64,000 nt of DNA from Methylotenera mobilis 13 (GTDB lineage Bacteria; Pseudomonadota; Gammaproteobacteria; Burkholderiales; Methylophilaceae), in contig NZ_KB913035.1 of the NCBI RefSeq assembly GCF_000384255.1, positions 1,029,362-1,093,361 of the forward strand, read 5' to 3'. The notes under the pieces are model-generated. The model was not told where the DNA came from and searched no databases. It worked only from the letters and a program-made list of their open reading frames with translations. Made by a program: the position numbers and the translations under genes. Positions 46,604-56,958 of this stretch are shown piece after piece (positions within the stretch are counted from its first letter, which is position 1; each line of letters begins with the position of its first letter).

Positions 46604-47563
46604 TTGTTAGCCAGCATGTTTCGCAATGTACTCATGCTGGCTTTCTTTTTGTTATTGAATGCATGTGCAGCAACAGGTGTGCGTGAGACAGTGCAAAATA
46701 AAGACCTCCCTAGGCAACACGAGCTAACAAAAACACCATTTTTCCCACAAGAGCTATATCATTGCGGTCCAGCCGCATTAGCAACTGCACTCAATGCGAT
46801 TGATATCAATGTGACACCAGATCAACTGGTGCCAGAAGTCTACATCCCAGCTCGTCAAGGTAGTTTACAAATTGAAATGTTGGCTGCGTCGCGTAGGCAC
46901 GGCGCTTTATCTGTCAAAGTTGCACCTAGGTTAGATGCTGTTTTGAAAGAGGTTGCTGCAGGTAACGTAGTAGTGGTGATGCAAAATTTGGGCTTATCAT
47001 GGGCCCCATCTTGGCATTATGCAGTGGTCGTTGGCTACAATCTTGAGCAGGAGAAAATCTGGTTACGCTCTGGAACATTCGAGCGGTTCGAAATGACATT
47101 AAGTACCTTCCAAAGGACTTGGGCGCGAAGTGAGTATTGGGCATTCGTTGCATTAAAACCAGGTAGCTTACCTGCAAGTGATGACCCAGATGCAGTCGCA
47201 AAGGCAATCGTCGCTTTCGAAAAGAATTCAAATAAGAAAGATGCTTATTTATCCTATGATGCTGCAGTTAAGCGATGGCCCGATCATTTGGTCCTACTCA
47301 TGGGGCTTGGTAACAGTGCCTATGCGCTAGGAAACTATTCACATGCAACTAGCGCTTTTCGTGATGCAACTACTGCACATCCTGACTCTGCAGCAGCACA
47401 CAATAATTTAGCCAATATGCTGATGATACTAGGAGATGCTAAGGCTGCCAAACTTGCTGCAGAAAAGGCACTAGCGTTAGCTGGTGCTGATCAAGCAATG
47501 CGGGTGCAAATTGTAAAAACGATTGAAGAGATAAACAGCTACACGGCTAAAAATCCGCATTAA
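46604..47563 (+). CDS. PA2778-family C39-like cysteine peptidase with TPRs, lipoprotein
   Basis: 319 residues from TTG 46604, which has AGGT about nine bases upstream; an internal ATG at 46616 is the other candidate. A lipobox (LLLNACAATG) follows a hydrophobic segment. A papain-like C39 domain has Cys in LYHCGPAALATAL and His in SWHYAVVVGY. Two or more TPR-like repeats (about 195-310, LVLLMGLGNSAYALGNYSHA, AHNNLANMLMILGDA) form the C-terminus. It probably cleaves a peptide or protein at the outer membrane with PA2779; the substrate is unknown. Confidence 0.85.
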   Translation: MLASMFRNVLMLAFFLLLNACAATGVRETVQNKDLPRQHELTKTPFFPQELYHCGPAALATALNAIDINVTPDQLVPEVYIPARQGSLQIEMLAASRRHGALSVKVAPRLDAVLKEVAAGNVVVVMQNLGLSWAPSWHYAVVVGYNLEQEKIWLRSGTFERFEMTLSTFQRTWARSEYWAFVALKPGSLPASDDPDAVAKAIVAFEKNSNKKDAYLSYDAAVKRWPDHLVLLMGLGNSAYALGNYSHATSAFRDATTAHPDSAAAHNNLANMLMILGDAKAAKLAAEKALALAGADQAMRVQIVKTIEEINSYTAKNPH

Positions 47564-47685
47564 TTACATTCGAATTGCTGCCAGAAGTGATTTGATATGA
47601 TTGTGCTGTGACTACAGTATTACACTAGAGTGTTGCTGAGATGTATCACTCTATTGCCAGCATTCTGATTAAATGCGTCTTGCAG

Positions 47686-47723
47686 CGCGCGATTCAGGTG
47701 GATTAACCCGTACCAATCGCGCG
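47686..47723. terminator. Hairpin between PA2778 and H1-like gene
   Basis: A 9-bp GC-rich stem (CGCGCGATT at 47686-47694 with AATCGCGCG at 47715-47723), extended by GGT/ACC inside, lies between convergent genes. There is no T run on the plus strand, so the terminator role is probable, not certain. Confidence 0.45.
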
Positions 47724-47742
47724 ACATACAACATTACTTCAT

Positions 47743-48222
47743 TTATTTCTTTTTTGGTCTGCCTGTTTTAATCGCAGGCACTTTGCTCATGGCGGCTTTT
47801 AATGCTGCATCTGTCATTGCAGTCAATTGCATGATGCCTGCACGTAGTAACTCGCTTTTTTTGGCAGGTTGTCCTAATTTAGTTAGGCGCTCTTTTAATA
47901 CAGAGAATTGTGCGTACTCTGTTTTAGGCATAGTAAAGCTGTCACGCTCCATTTTCAGTTTAGGAGTTTTTTCTTTCACCGTTTTTGTTTTCTCAGTTTT
48001 TTTAGGCATAGCAACTGATGCTTTTACAGTTGTCTTGCTTGCTGGCGTAGTTTTTACTGTTGTAGATTTTGTAACTGTCGCTTTAGTTGGTGTAGATTTT
48101 ACTGCTGGCTTTGCTGTAGGCGTTTTCGCGGCTGCTGCTTTAGTCGGCGTGATGCTTGTAGTTTCAGATTTTTCTGTACTTGATTTTAAGGCTTCAGCTT
48201 GAGTGGCATTGATTTTTGACAT
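47743..48222 (-). CDS. Histone H1-like lysine-rich protein with C-terminal helical domain
   Basis: 159 residues, very basic. Residues ~25-90 are a low-complexity Lys/Thr/Ala/Pro tract (repeated KT/AK/TP units) like bacterial H1-type or AlgP-like DNA-binding tails. The C-terminal part (about 93-150; DSFTMPKTEYAQFSVLKERL and KKSELLRAGIMQLTAMTD) resembles a ribbon-helix-helix DNA-binding fold, and the end is RPKKK. GGAGAA lies before the start. It may bind DNA and influence nucleoid structure or expression. The function is inferred from composition and is not established. Confidence 0.75.
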   Translation of the reverse strand: MSKINATQAEALKSSTEKSETTSITPTKAAAAKTPTAKPAVKSTPTKATVTKSTTVKTTPASKTTVKASVAMPKKTEKTKTVKEKTPKLKMERDSFTMPKTEYAQFSVLKERLTKLGQPAKKSELLRAGIMQLTAMTDAALKAAMSKVPAIKTGRPKKK

Positions 48223-48301
48223 GGCTTTTCTCCGAATAAACGATATAAACAGTTTATACTGTTTATATTTGAACGCAAATGAATTTTTTGTGACAGTTTT
48301 A

Positions 48302-49822
48302 TCATGCGCTAATCAGTTCAAAATGCCAGTTAATTTTCTGCCATGCTAAGGTTTCTTCGTCCAATAGATAGTGAGATTGAGGATATTTCGTTGCCCATGA
48401 TTTTGGCAGTGTCAGTTTAAAACTGTTGTTGTTTAATGCTAACTGTATACCGCGCAGATTCGGCATTTGTCGTGCATGGCATAAAATGACAGCCAGCCGC
48501 ATACAGATTAGCTGCATGACAAATACTCGGTCAGAAAAGTCTGCTTCTAGTCGTTTCAGCTTCCCGCGGTGACCTAAAATAATTAAGCTTAAGCAATGCA
48601 ATTCACTTTGTGAGAAGCCAACAGGTTCTGTGTGATCTAATATATAGGCGCCATGCAAATGAGCATCTACTGGAGAGATAACGCCACCGATTTCATGCAG
48701 AAGTGCTGCCCAACGCAGTTTACGCGCATGTTTAAAACGTTCACCGTCTGCAAATGTAACGTTTTCGCCGATTTTTTCAAACAATTTTTCAGCGACTTCA
48801 GCAACCGTTTTTGCATGTGTTTCATCTACATCAAACTTACGTGCTAAACGTTGGATAGAAGCGTTTCTTAAATCTAACATGTCGTTCTCACGTGCTAACA
48901 TGTCGTAGAGTAGGCCGTGGCGAAGGGCGCCTTTGGCTACATTTAGCGTATCAATGTTTAAAAACTCAAACACAGCAATTAAAATTGATAGACCGCCACC
49001 AATGACGGGTTTGCGATCTTCTTTTAAACCATTCAGGCGTAGTTTGTCTGCGTAACGTGCTTTCAGTAACTCTTCACGTAACCAATATAAACTTTCTTTG
49101 CTGACAGAGTCTGCAGGTTTTCCATATTGCACTAGCACGTCGGCAACAGCACCGACTGTCCCAGATGCACCATACGCAATATCCCAATGCTGATGGTTAA
49201 AGTTTTCACCTAGGGTTTCAAAAATAGATTCAGCAGATATTTCTGCACGTGTGAATGCTTTCTCTGTAAACTCACCATTGGCAAAGTGTTTAAGTGACCA
49301 TGCAACTGAGCCTACGTGTAAAGATGCTGTATGTGTCGATTCAAAGCCATGACCAAGGATAAACTCAGTTGATCGTCCTCCAATATCGATGACTAATCTT
49401 TTTTCGTCCGATTGTGGAAGAAAGCGGCTTACACCTTGATAAATAAGGCGAGCCTCTTCAACGCCAGAGATAACCTCAACTTCAAAGCCGAGTGCTTTTT
49501 TCGCGAGTTTTAGAAAATAGTCACGGTTGTTCGCTTCTCGTAATGTTTGCGTAGCAACAGCACGCACATGTGTTGCATCAAAACCTTGTAAGCGCTCACC
49601 AAACCTAGATAAGCAACGAATACCACGTTCAATCGCCTCAGTGGTCAAGTTACGGTCTTCATCTAGGTCGCCACCCTGACGCACAGCTTCTTTAATGTAC
49701 TCTACTCGTTCAATATGGCCACTATCTAGTCTGCCAATTTCAAGTCTAAAGCTATTAGAGCCTAAATCGATTGCAGCGAGTAAAGCTTTATCTGCGGGTG
49801 GGTTGCTGGATTGATTGTTCAT
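48302..49822 (-). CDS. ppx: Exopolyphosphatase (Ppx/GppA family)
   Basis: 506 residues. The N-terminal sugar-kinase-like ATPase fold has AAIDLGSNSFRLEIGR, GVEEARLIYQGV and IDIGGRSTEFILG. The C-terminal part (about 310-500) is the HD-like domain of Ppx/GppA. It hydrolyses terminal phosphate from polyphosphate, or from pppGpp. It is close to ppk1 but on the opposite strand, so synthesis and breakdown genes are neighbours. Confidence 0.94.
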   Translation of the reverse strand: MNNQSSNPPADKALLAAIDLGSNSFRLEIGRLDSGHIERVEYIKEAVRQGGDLDEDRNLTTEAIERGIRCLSRFGERLQGFDATHVRAVATQTLREANNRDYFLKLAKKALGFEVEVISGVEEARLIYQGVSRFLPQSDEKRLVIDIGGRSTEFILGHGFESTHTASLHVGSVAWSLKHFANGEFTEKAFTRAEISAESIFETLGENFNHQHWDIAYGASGTVGAVADVLVQYGKPADSVSKESLYWLREELLKARYADKLRLNGLKEDRKPVIGGGLSILIAVFEFLNIDTLNVAKGALRHGLLYDMLARENDMLDLRNASIQRLARKFDVDETHAKTVAEVAEKLFEKIGENVTFADGERFKHARKLRWAALLHEIGGVISPVDAHLHGAYILDHTEPVGFSQSELHCLSLIILGHRGKLKRLEADFSDRVFVMQLICMRLAVILCHARQMPNLRGIQLALNNNSFKLTLPKSWATKYPQSHYLLDEETLAWQKINWHFELISA

Positions 49823-49950
49823 AAATGATGAGGAGTTTTTGAGCGAGTTTTATGTAAAACAATAATACTGTTTATTTGGTGATTATAGTTTGAAACTTTA
49901 GTGACAATTTCTAAATTTATTAATAATTGATAAAGTCATCAAGCATATTG

Positions 49951-49978
49951 CTTGAAAAATTGTGAGTAATCCCCACAT
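49951..49978 (+). promoter_or_regulatory. Sigma-32 heat-shock promoter of htpG
   Basis: CTTGAAA (49951-49957), a 13-bp spacer, then CCCCACAT (49971-49978). This matches the RpoH consensus with a single change in the -10 box (CCCCATnT). It lies 42 bp before htpG, so heat-shock induction is expected. Confidence 0.85.
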
Positions 49979-50020
49979 ACCAACTATTGTTTTTCATTCT
50001 TAACATTAGGAGCTTAATTT

Positions 50021-51922
50021 ATGTCCACTGCGACAGCACAACAAGAAATTCATCCAAAAGAGTCAATGGCTTTTCAAGCTGAGGTGAAACAACTGTTACA
50101 GCTAATGATTCACTCTTTGTATAGCAATAAAGAAATTGTATTGCGTGAGTTGATTTCAAATGCATCTGATGCGGCAGATAAATTACGTTTTGAAGCATTA
50201 GCGAATGGTACGCTATATGAAAATGACAGTGAGTTAAAAATCCGTCTGGCTTTTGATAAAGAAGCGCGCACCTTAACCATTACTGATAATGGCATCGGCA
50301 TGAGCCGTGACGAAGTGATTGCAAACATCGGCACCATAGCGAAATCAGGCACTAAAGAATTTTTTAATGGACTCACTGGCGACCAAGCCAAAGATGCTAA
50401 CTTAATCGGCCAGTTCGGTGTGGGTTTCTATTCAGCATTTATCATTGCAGATAAAGTAACATTGACGACGCGACGTGCTGGAGCAACAGAGGCTGTTCGT
50501 TGGGAGTCTGCTGGTGAAGGTGACTTTACGATTGAAGCTGCAGATAAAACCAGCCGCGGTACTGAAATTACCTTGCATTTGCGTGAAGGTGAAGATGAGT
50601 TCTTAAGTGACTGGAAATTAAAGACCATCATTCGTAAATATTCAGACCACATTACGTTGCCGATTGTGATGAAAAAGTCTGAATGGAAAGATGGCGCTGA
50701 AGTGGCGACCGATGAAGAAGAGACTGTTAATAAAGCTTCAGCATTATGGGCGCGTAGTAAAAACGATATTACAGAAGAAGAGTATCAAGAGTTTTACAAA
50801 CATGTGTCACATGATTTTGAAAACCCGTTAGCCTATACGCATAGCCGTGTAGAAGGTAAGCAAGAGTATATTTCGTTACTCTATGTGCCTAGCAAAGCGC
50901 CGTTTGATTTATATGACCGTGATCGTCGTCATGGCATTAAACTTTATGTGAAGCGCGTATTTATCATGGAAGACGCTGAAAAGTTGATGCCACAATACCT
51001 ACGCTTTGTTCGTGGGGTGATTGATACCTCTGATTTGCCATTAAATGTCTCGCGCGAGATTTTACAATCAAGCCGTGATGTGGATGCGATTAAAGCTGGT
51101 TCAGTGAAAAAAGTGCTTGGTTTGTTAGAAGACATGGCCGAAAACAAACCTGAAGATTACGCTAAGTTTTACCAAGAGTTTGGCCGTGTACTCAAAGAAG
51201 GTCCAGGTGAAGATTTTGCTAACAAAGATAAAATCGCTGGCTTGCTACGCTTTGCCTCAACTAAGGCGGATACTGATGTTCAAGAGGTGTCGTTTAAAGA
51301 TTACATCTCACGCATGCAGCCAGAGCAAGATGTGATCTACTACATCACAGCAGATAGCTTTGCAGCAGCCCAACATAGCCCGCACTTGGAGATCTTCCGT
51401 AAAAAAGGCATTGAAGTATTGCTGATGAGCGACCGTGTGGATGAGTGGTTGTTAGGTAGCTTGACCGAGTTTGAAGGCAAAAAACTCCAATCAATCGCTA
51501 AAGGTGATTTAGATTTGGGTAAGCTCGAATCTGAAACTGAAAAAGAGATTCAGAAGAAAATCGAAGAAGAATCTAAAACCTTGGTAGAAAAAATCAAGCA
51601 AACATTGGGTAGCCAAGTAAAAGATGTGCGCGTGACGCATCGCTTGACGGACTCTCCAGCTTGCTTGGTGAGTGATGCGCACGACTTATCAGGTAATTTA
51701 GCGCGTATTTTAAAAGCGGCTGGTCAAAATGCACCAGAAAGTAAACCAATATTGGAAATCAATCCAACACATAAGCTGGTAAAACGACTTGAAACTGAAT
51801 CTGCAGAAACTGTCTTTGCAGATTTAACACACGTACTATTTGATCAGGCGCTTCTCGCTGAAGGTGGTACATTGGAAGATCCTGCTAGTTTTGTAAAGCG
51901 TATGAATAGTTTGATTAGCTAA
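50021..51922 (+). CDS. htpG: Chaperone HtpG (Hsp90)
   Basis: 633 residues, full length. The N-terminal GHKL ATPase shows [24 protein letters not shown] and [12 protein letters not shown]. The middle and C-terminal dimerisation domains are complete and there is no eukaryotic MEEVD end. It folds or remodels client proteins with DnaK. GGAGC lies before the start. A sigma-32 promoter precedes it. Confidence 0.97.
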   Translation: MSTATAQQEIHPKESMAFQAEVKQLLQLMIHSLYSNKEIVLRELISNASDAADKLRFEALANGTLYENDSELKIRLAFDKEARTLTITDNGIGMSRDEVIANIGTIAKSGTKEFFNGLTGDQAKDANLIGQFGVGFYSAFIIADKVTLTTRRAGATEAVRWESAGEGDFTIEAADKTSRGTEITLHLREGEDEFLSDWKLKTIIRKYSDHITLPIVMKKSEWKDGAEVATDEEETVNKASALWARSKNDITEEEYQEFYKHVSHDFENPLAYTHSRVEGKQEYISLLYVPSKAPFDLYDRDRRHGIKLYVKRVFIMEDAEKLMPQYLRFVRGVIDTSDLPLNVSREILQSSRDVDAIKAGSVKKVLGLLEDMAENKPEDYAKFYQEFGRVLKEGPGEDFANKDKIAGLLRFASTKADTDVQEVSFKDYISRMQPEQDVIYYITADSFAAAQHSPHLEIFRKKGIEVLLMSDRVDEWLLGSLTEFEGKKLQSIAKGDLDLGKLESETEKEIQKKIEEESKTLVEKIKQTLGSQVKDVRVTHRLTDSPACLVSDAHDLSGNLARILKAAGQNAPESKPILEINPTHKLVKRLETESAETVFADLTHVLFDQALLAEGGTLEDPASFVKRMNSLIS

Positions 51923-51940
51923 GCTGTTGTTATAAAAAAC

Positions 51941-51974
51941 AAAAGCCGCCAAACGTAAGTTTGGCGGCTTTTTT
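51941..51974 (+). terminator. Intrinsic terminator after htpG
   Basis: A 14-bp perfect stem (51941-51954 with 51959-51972, loop GTAA), core GCCGCCAAAC/GTTTGGCGGC, is followed by TTTTTT. It lies 18 bp after the htpG stop. Confidence 0.93.
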
Positions 51975-52084
51975 ATTGGTGTTTAAAATACATGACTGAA
52001 ATGTAACATTCAAACATCTGTCATAAAGCTGGCTCATTTTTTGCTAAAATAACAATACCATTCAATAATTTAAGACTCACTCAT

Positions 52085-54604
52085 ATGAAAACGCCAGCCG
52101 AAACGAAAGCCAAACCTAAGAAAACCGTTAAAGCTAAGTCAGGCGCAATACCTAAACTTGCTCCAATTGACCAGGCTTTACAAAATCATTTGATATTTTC
52201 TAGCTTCAAGACTAGCGATGCAGCCACGCCTAGAGACTGGTATGACGCCGCAAGTTACACCGTGCGTGATCACGTGGTTGAGCGGTGGGTAAAAACAGCG
52301 GAGTCTTATTATCGTGATGATCCTAAGCGCGTTTACTACTTATCACTAGAGTTCTTAATTGGGCGCATGTTGAGTAATGCTGCACTAAACTTGGGCATCA
52401 GTGATGAGCTTAAGGCTGGAATGGCAACCTTGGGCCATGATCTAGAAAATACCATAGAGTTGGAAACAGATGCGGCACTAGGTAATGGTGGTTTGGGTCG
52501 TTTAGCAGCTTGCTTTTTAGATTCAATGGCAACGATGGATATCCCAGCTGCGGGATATGGTATTCGCTATGAGTATGGCATGTTCAGACAGTCCATTGAA
52601 AACGGACGTCAGGTAGAGAATCCAGATAATTGGCTACGTTACGGCAATATTTGGGAGTTCCAGCGCCCAGAGGCAACCTACAATATTAAATTTCACGGAC
52701 ATGTTGTTAAGTTTCCTAATGACAGAGGTGAAGAGGTTCAGCATTGGGTAGATGCAGAGCATGTGATTGCGATGGCACACGATGTACCTGTGCCTGGATA
52801 TGGTACTGAAACAGTCAATAATTTGCGTTTATGGTCAGCCAAAGCGGCGCGCGAGTTTGACTTGAGCCATTTTAATGATGGTAATTACGAAAAAGCAGTT
52901 GAAGAGCGCAACGCAACAGAAAACATCTCAAAAGTACTATACCCTAATGACACTTCTGTACTGGGTAAAGAGTTACGACTAAAACAACAATACTTTTTTG
53001 TTTCAGCCTCTATTCAAGACATTTTGCGTCGATTCTTAAGCACACATGAGATTAAAACCCAAGATGACTGGAAGATGTTGCCAGAGAAAATTGCGATACA
53101 GTTAAACGATACGCACCCATCAATCGGTGTGGCGGAGATGATGTATCAGTTAGTGGATGTACACCAACTGCCATGGGCGTTTGCGTGGGAGCAAGTCGTC
53201 AAGATTTTTGCTTACACCAATCATACCTTAATGCCAGAAGCACTTGAGACATGGACAGTAGATTTGTTTGGCCGATTATTGCCGCGTCACCTAGAAATTA
53301 TTTATCAAATCAACTACGAGTTCTTACACATGGTCAATCACCATTTCCCTGGTGATCCTGAGTTGTTAAGACGTGTATCGATTATCGATGAAGATCACGG
53401 ACGTCGCGTAAGAATGGCGCATTTGGCAGTTGTTGGTAGCCATACGGTCAATGGTGTGGCTGCACTTCATAGTGAACTACTCAAAAGCACATTGTTTGCT
53501 GATTTTGATCGTATCCTTCCAGGGAAGTTGACCAACGTCACCAATGGGATTACACCACGCCGCTGGTTAAATCAAGCGAACCCTGGGCTCACCAATTTGA
53601 TTGAAAAAGCGATTGGCGCTGAGTTTAAAAAAGACTTGGCACAAATTAAAAAAATTACGCCATTGGCTGATGATGCCGATTTTAGAAAAGCATTCGCACA
53701 AGTAAAGCTTGCAAACAAAAAACGTCTGGCTGCAAAAATCGAAGCTAAAACGGGAGTTAAGTTGAATGTAAATAGCTTGTTTGATGTACAAATCAAGCGT
53801 ATTCATGAATACAAACGCCAATTACTCAATGTGTTGCATGTGATTACCTTATATAACCGTATTCGTCGAGGTGAACAAGGAATTACACCACGTACGATTA
53901 TTTTTGGTGGTAAAGCAGCACCTGGTTATTGGATGGCAAAACATATTATTCGTTTGATCAATGACGTTGCTACTATCGTGAATGAAGATGTTGCCGTGGG
54001 TGATAAGCTGAAAGTGGTGTATTACCCTAACTATGAGGTTTCTGCCGCTGAGATTTTATTCCCAGGTAGTGATTTATCAGAACAAATTTCAACTGCAGGT
54101 ACCGAGGCAAGCGGTACTGGTAATATGAAAATGGCCTTGAATGGCGCATTAACCATCGGCACGCTCGATGGTGCTAACGTAGAAATTAAAGAAGAAGTGG
54201 GTGATGAAAATATTTTTATCTTTGGTTTAACTACGCCGCAAGTCGCAGAGTTAAAGGCAAGTGGTTACAAGCCGCGTGATTACTACAATAACAATCCAGA
54301 GCTTAAGCAAGTGTTAGATATGATTGCGGATGGATATTTTTCTATCGATGAGCCAAATCGTTATCAAGTGATTGTTGATAATTTGCTGAATAATGACCAA
54401 TATTTATTATTAGCAGACTACGCAAGCTACATTGAAGCACAAGAGCGCGTAGGTAAACTATACCAACATCAGGATGATTGGACACGTATGGCGATACTGA
54501 ATGTAGCGAATATGGCTAAGTTCTCAAGTGACCGCGCGATTGGTGATTATGCTAAAAACATTTGGCATGTAACACCTCATACAAATGTTAAAGCTAAAAA
54601 ATAA
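52085..54604 (+). CDS. glgP: Glycogen/starch/alpha-glucan phosphorylase
   Basis: 839 residues, normal length. The early YLSLEFLIGRML, NGGLGRLAACFLDS and late IHEYKRQLLN and EASGTGNMKMALNGA (pyridoxal-phosphate Lys) motifs are conserved. It releases glucose 1-phosphate from alpha-1,4-glucan by phosphorolysis. A lysine-rich N-terminal tail (KPKKTVKAKSG) of about 20 residues precedes the fold. No glycogen synthesis genes are in the window, so substrate supply is unknown. Confidence 0.96.
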   Translation: MKTPAETKAKPKKTVKAKSGAIPKLAPIDQALQNHLIFSSFKTSDAATPRDWYDAASYTVRDHVVERWVKTAESYYRDDPKRVYYLSLEFLIGRMLSNAALNLGISDELKAGMATLGHDLENTIELETDAALGNGGLGRLAACFLDSMATMDIPAAGYGIRYEYGMFRQSIENGRQVENPDNWLRYGNIWEFQRPEATYNIKFHGHVVKFPNDRGEEVQHWVDAEHVIAMAHDVPVPGYGTETVNNLRLWSAKAAREFDLSHFNDGNYEKAVEERNATENISKVLYPNDTSVLGKELRLKQQYFFVSASIQDILRRFLSTHEIKTQDDWKMLPEKIAIQLNDTHPSIGVAEMMYQLVDVHQLPWAFAWEQVVKIFAYTNHTLMPEALETWTVDLFGRLLPRHLEIIYQINYEFLHMVNHHFPGDPELLRRVSIIDEDHGRRVRMAHLAVVGSHTVNGVAALHSELLKSTLFADFDRILPGKLTNVTNGITPRRWLNQANPGLTNLIEKAIGAEFKKDLAQIKKITPLADDADFRKAFAQVKLANKKRLAAKIEAKTGVKLNVNSLFDVQIKRIHEYKRQLLNVLHVITLYNRIRRGEQGITPRTIIFGGKAAPGYWMAKHIIRLINDVATIVNEDVAVGDKLKVVYYPNYEVSAAEILFPGSDLSEQISTAGTEASGTGNMKMALNGALTIGTLDGANVEIKEEVGDENIFIFGLTTPQVAELKASGYKPRDYYNNNPELKQVLDMIADGYFSIDEPNRYQVIVDNLLNNDQYLLLADYASYIEAQERVGKLYQHQDDWTRMAILNVANMAKFSSDRAIGDYAKNIWHVTPHTNVKAKK

Positions 54605-54730
54605 TCAATCAAAAAACACTGTTGTTTCTGCTTGGTTACTTAAATAACCACTCATTGTTAATTCCGATTGTTTGTCGTAAGATTAAGCCAATATTGGGGC
54701 CTAATTTTACAATAAAGAACGGAGTAGCAT

Positions 54731-55414
54731 ATGCGTCACCTAGTAGCAATTTTTGGGTTTGTGTTGTTTGCAACGCATGCTAACGCGTTAAGTGTTAATG
54801 AGTTAACCAATGCGGAAGCAAGTGGTGGCTTAAAAGAAGCATTGATTCAGGCTGCAGGTAAAGCGGTTGGTCAACTAAGTGCCGTAGATGGATTCTTAGG
54901 CAATAAAGAAGTCAAAATTCCCTTACCGGAAACGATGCAAAAAGCGGAAAAAGCCATGCGCATGTTTGGCATGGGTAAACAGGCTGATGAGCTAGTACTC
55001 AAAATGAACCGCGCTGCCGAAGCGGCGGTGCCAGAAGCTAAAGCCTTGCTGGTTGATTCAGTTAAAAAGATGAGCGTTGCTGATGCCAAAGCAATTTTGG
55101 CGGGTGGAGATGACGCGGCCACACAATATTTCAAAAAAACCACTTCAGCGCCTATGGCTGAAAAATTTCTGCCCATTGTAAAAAAAGCGACAGAGAACGT
55201 GCAACTCGCTCAGCAATATAACAAGTTTGCAGAAATGGGCAGTAAGTTTGGCGTTGTCAAAAAGGAGCAGGCTAATCTTGAGCAATACGTCACACAGAAA
55301 ACATTGGATGGTGTTTATTTGATGATGGCGAAAGAGGAGGCGGCTATCCGTAAAGATCCTGTAGGACAAGCAAGTAACTTACTTAAAAAAGTGTTTGGTA
55401 CCCTGATTCAGTAA
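54731..55414 (+). CDS. DUF4197 secreted protein
   Basis: 227 residues with a signal peptide (cleavage near THANA). The body is helical with many Ala and Lys residues; KIPLPETMQKAEKAMRMFGMG and DAATQYFKKTTSAPMAEKFLP are the DUF4197 signatures. It is a soluble periplasmic or outer-membrane-associated protein of unknown function. The start follows ACGGAG. Confidence 0.9.
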   Translation: MRHLVAIFGFVLFATHANALSVNELTNAEASGGLKEALIQAAGKAVGQLSAVDGFLGNKEVKIPLPETMQKAEKAMRMFGMGKQADELVLKMNRAAEAAVPEAKALLVDSVKKMSVADAKAILAGGDDAATQYFKKTTSAPMAEKFLPIVKKATENVQLAQQYNKFAEMGSKFGVVKKEQANLEQYVTQKTLDGVYLMMAKEEAAIRKDPVGQASNLLKKVFGTLIQ

Positions 55415-55560
55415 GTTAGGCGCAAAGTAACAGAAGGTAAAGCAGGGAGACCTAGAAAAGATGAGAGTTAATCCTGTTAAGTCCCCTACTACTTTATCAA
55501 TTTGAATAATGAGTAAAATCAAGTCGCCAAAACTAAGTTAAGTATTGTGCATTTATAAAT

Positions 55561-56958
55561 CTACTGATTAGCCATTTCTGCCCAAATCAAGGCCTCAGTT
55601 TGACAGATGGTGACCTGCGTTAAGCTCAATCCAACTTTGCATGATAAGTTTACTATCTGATCTTGATCAAAGGCTTCACAAGCAATCGCTAGCCCAAGAT
55701 ATGGCGCATATTTTCCGTTGTTATGTAGCAATGCTTCTACCACCAAAGGTGGAAGGTTCATCTGCTCAAGCACTTTATCCATAGGCAGGCGCAATAAAAC
55801 ATCGAGTAATGAAAAAATTCCTGTGATAAACAATTCATCTTGCTCGTTTTTAGAGAGTGAATCAGCAGCACATAATTCAGTAAAACGTGCACGTACTAAT
55901 GCATTTTCCATTAGTGCTAAATCTAGTGGGTTGCTATTGCCACTCGTGAAAAGTAATAAGGTAAGCCACCGATAAAGACTTTGGCGACCAAGTATAAGAA
56001 GCGCCTGATCAATACTATTAATTTTGCCTGCCAAACCAAATCCAGCACTATTGATATAACGAAGGATTTTGAAAGATAAAGCAGGATCCTGTTTAAAGAT
56101 TTGAACTAACTCAGTATTTTCAGCATCCTGCCGAAGAAGATTCAATAAATTAAGTATTTTAATACGTCCCGCGTCCAGCGCAGGTGCCTCCCACGCCTCC
56201 CTGTTAGTGATAAATGCCCCTTGAAAGTAACTAAAGGGTAATTTAGTACAAACATGGAACTCATCAAGCAACTTAACATTAATCGCAACCAAGTTTTTGT
56301 TCATTACTTGCTTGTTAACCTCATCAATTAAAGAATTGATTGTGGGCAAGTCATTAGCACCAATGTCGATCAAAACAAATTCGGCTAATTCTAAAAATGG
56401 CTGCAAATCAGGTAGCTTGAGATTCCCCTGCAAGCCAAAACGAAAACCTGCATTTTTAAGTGTGATAAGGCGAGTGAGATACTCACTACTGTTTTGCGTC
56501 AGCTCTTCAAGCGATGTCAGTACAAGGATAACCCCTTCTGTTGGTAACTTCTCAATGGGAGCACGCTTTAAAGAAGAAGGTAAAATTGGAATAAAAGCTA
56601 AACGTGACCCAAGTAGGCGTTTAATATCCATCCTGAGAATGCTTCCTAACAACACATCGTCATATAGATTACGCACCAACTCTGAAGACTTCCGCACGAG
56701 CTCGTTGACACTCCGAGTGAGTGTAAATGAATGCCCCACAACTTTTTGATCTTTATTTAAGACAGCTTCACGACAAACAAATGATGGCGTCGCTATATTT
56801 TCCTGAACTGGAAATTGTGATATTCCCACATTCTTTATTGGGGAAAGCTTATTGAGTTCAGCAAAATTTGCCTTATCTACCGCACTTTCTCTTTTTTTTG
56901 AATCTGGAGTGATCTGATTTTTCCTACCAGTTAGAAACTTAAAAAGAGAGCTCATCAT
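55561..56958 (-). CDS. HDOD-domain signalling protein with degenerate EAL-like N-terminus
   Basis: 465 residues. Residues ~60-255 have an EAL-like layout (YuxH type) but lack the EAL catalytic signature (FVCREAVLNK at its place), so phosphodiesterase activity is not expected. Residues ~260-460 form an HDOD domain (LVQIFKQDPALSFKILRYINSAGFG, in part, and IDQALLILGRQSLYRW). HDOD proteins lack the catalytic HD residues and act in signal output. The start has GGAATA. A decayed transposase remnant lies directly upstream, so its regulation may have been affected. Confidence 0.85.
   Translation of the reverse strand: MMSSLFKFLTGRKNQITPDSKKRESAVDKANFAELNKLSPIKNVGISQFPVQENIATPSFVCREAVLNKDQKVVGHSFTLTRSVNELVRKSSELVRNLYDDVLLGSILRMDIKRLLGSRLAFIPILPSSLKRAPIEKLPTEGVILVLTSLEELTQNSSEYLTRLITLKNAGFRFGLQGNLKLPDLQPFLELAEFVLIDIGANDLPTINSLIDEVNKQVMNKNLVAINVKLLDEFHVCTKLPFSYFQGAFITNREAWEAPALDAGRIKILNLLNLLRQDAENTELVQIFKQDPALSFKILRYINSAGFGLAGKINSIDQALLILGRQSLYRWLTLLLFTSGNSNPLDLALMENALVRARFTELCAADSLSKNEQDELFITGIFSLLDVLLRLPMDKVLEQMNLPPLVVEALLHNNGKYAPYLGLAIACEAFDQDQIVNLSCKVGLSLTQVTICQTEALIWAEMANQ

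Noticed and set aside
47783-48202. Hydrophobic 139-residue plus-strand frame opposite the H1-like gene
   Set aside because: It is the antisense of a Lys/Thr/Ala-rich repeat tract, which automatically gives a Phe/Val-rich open frame.
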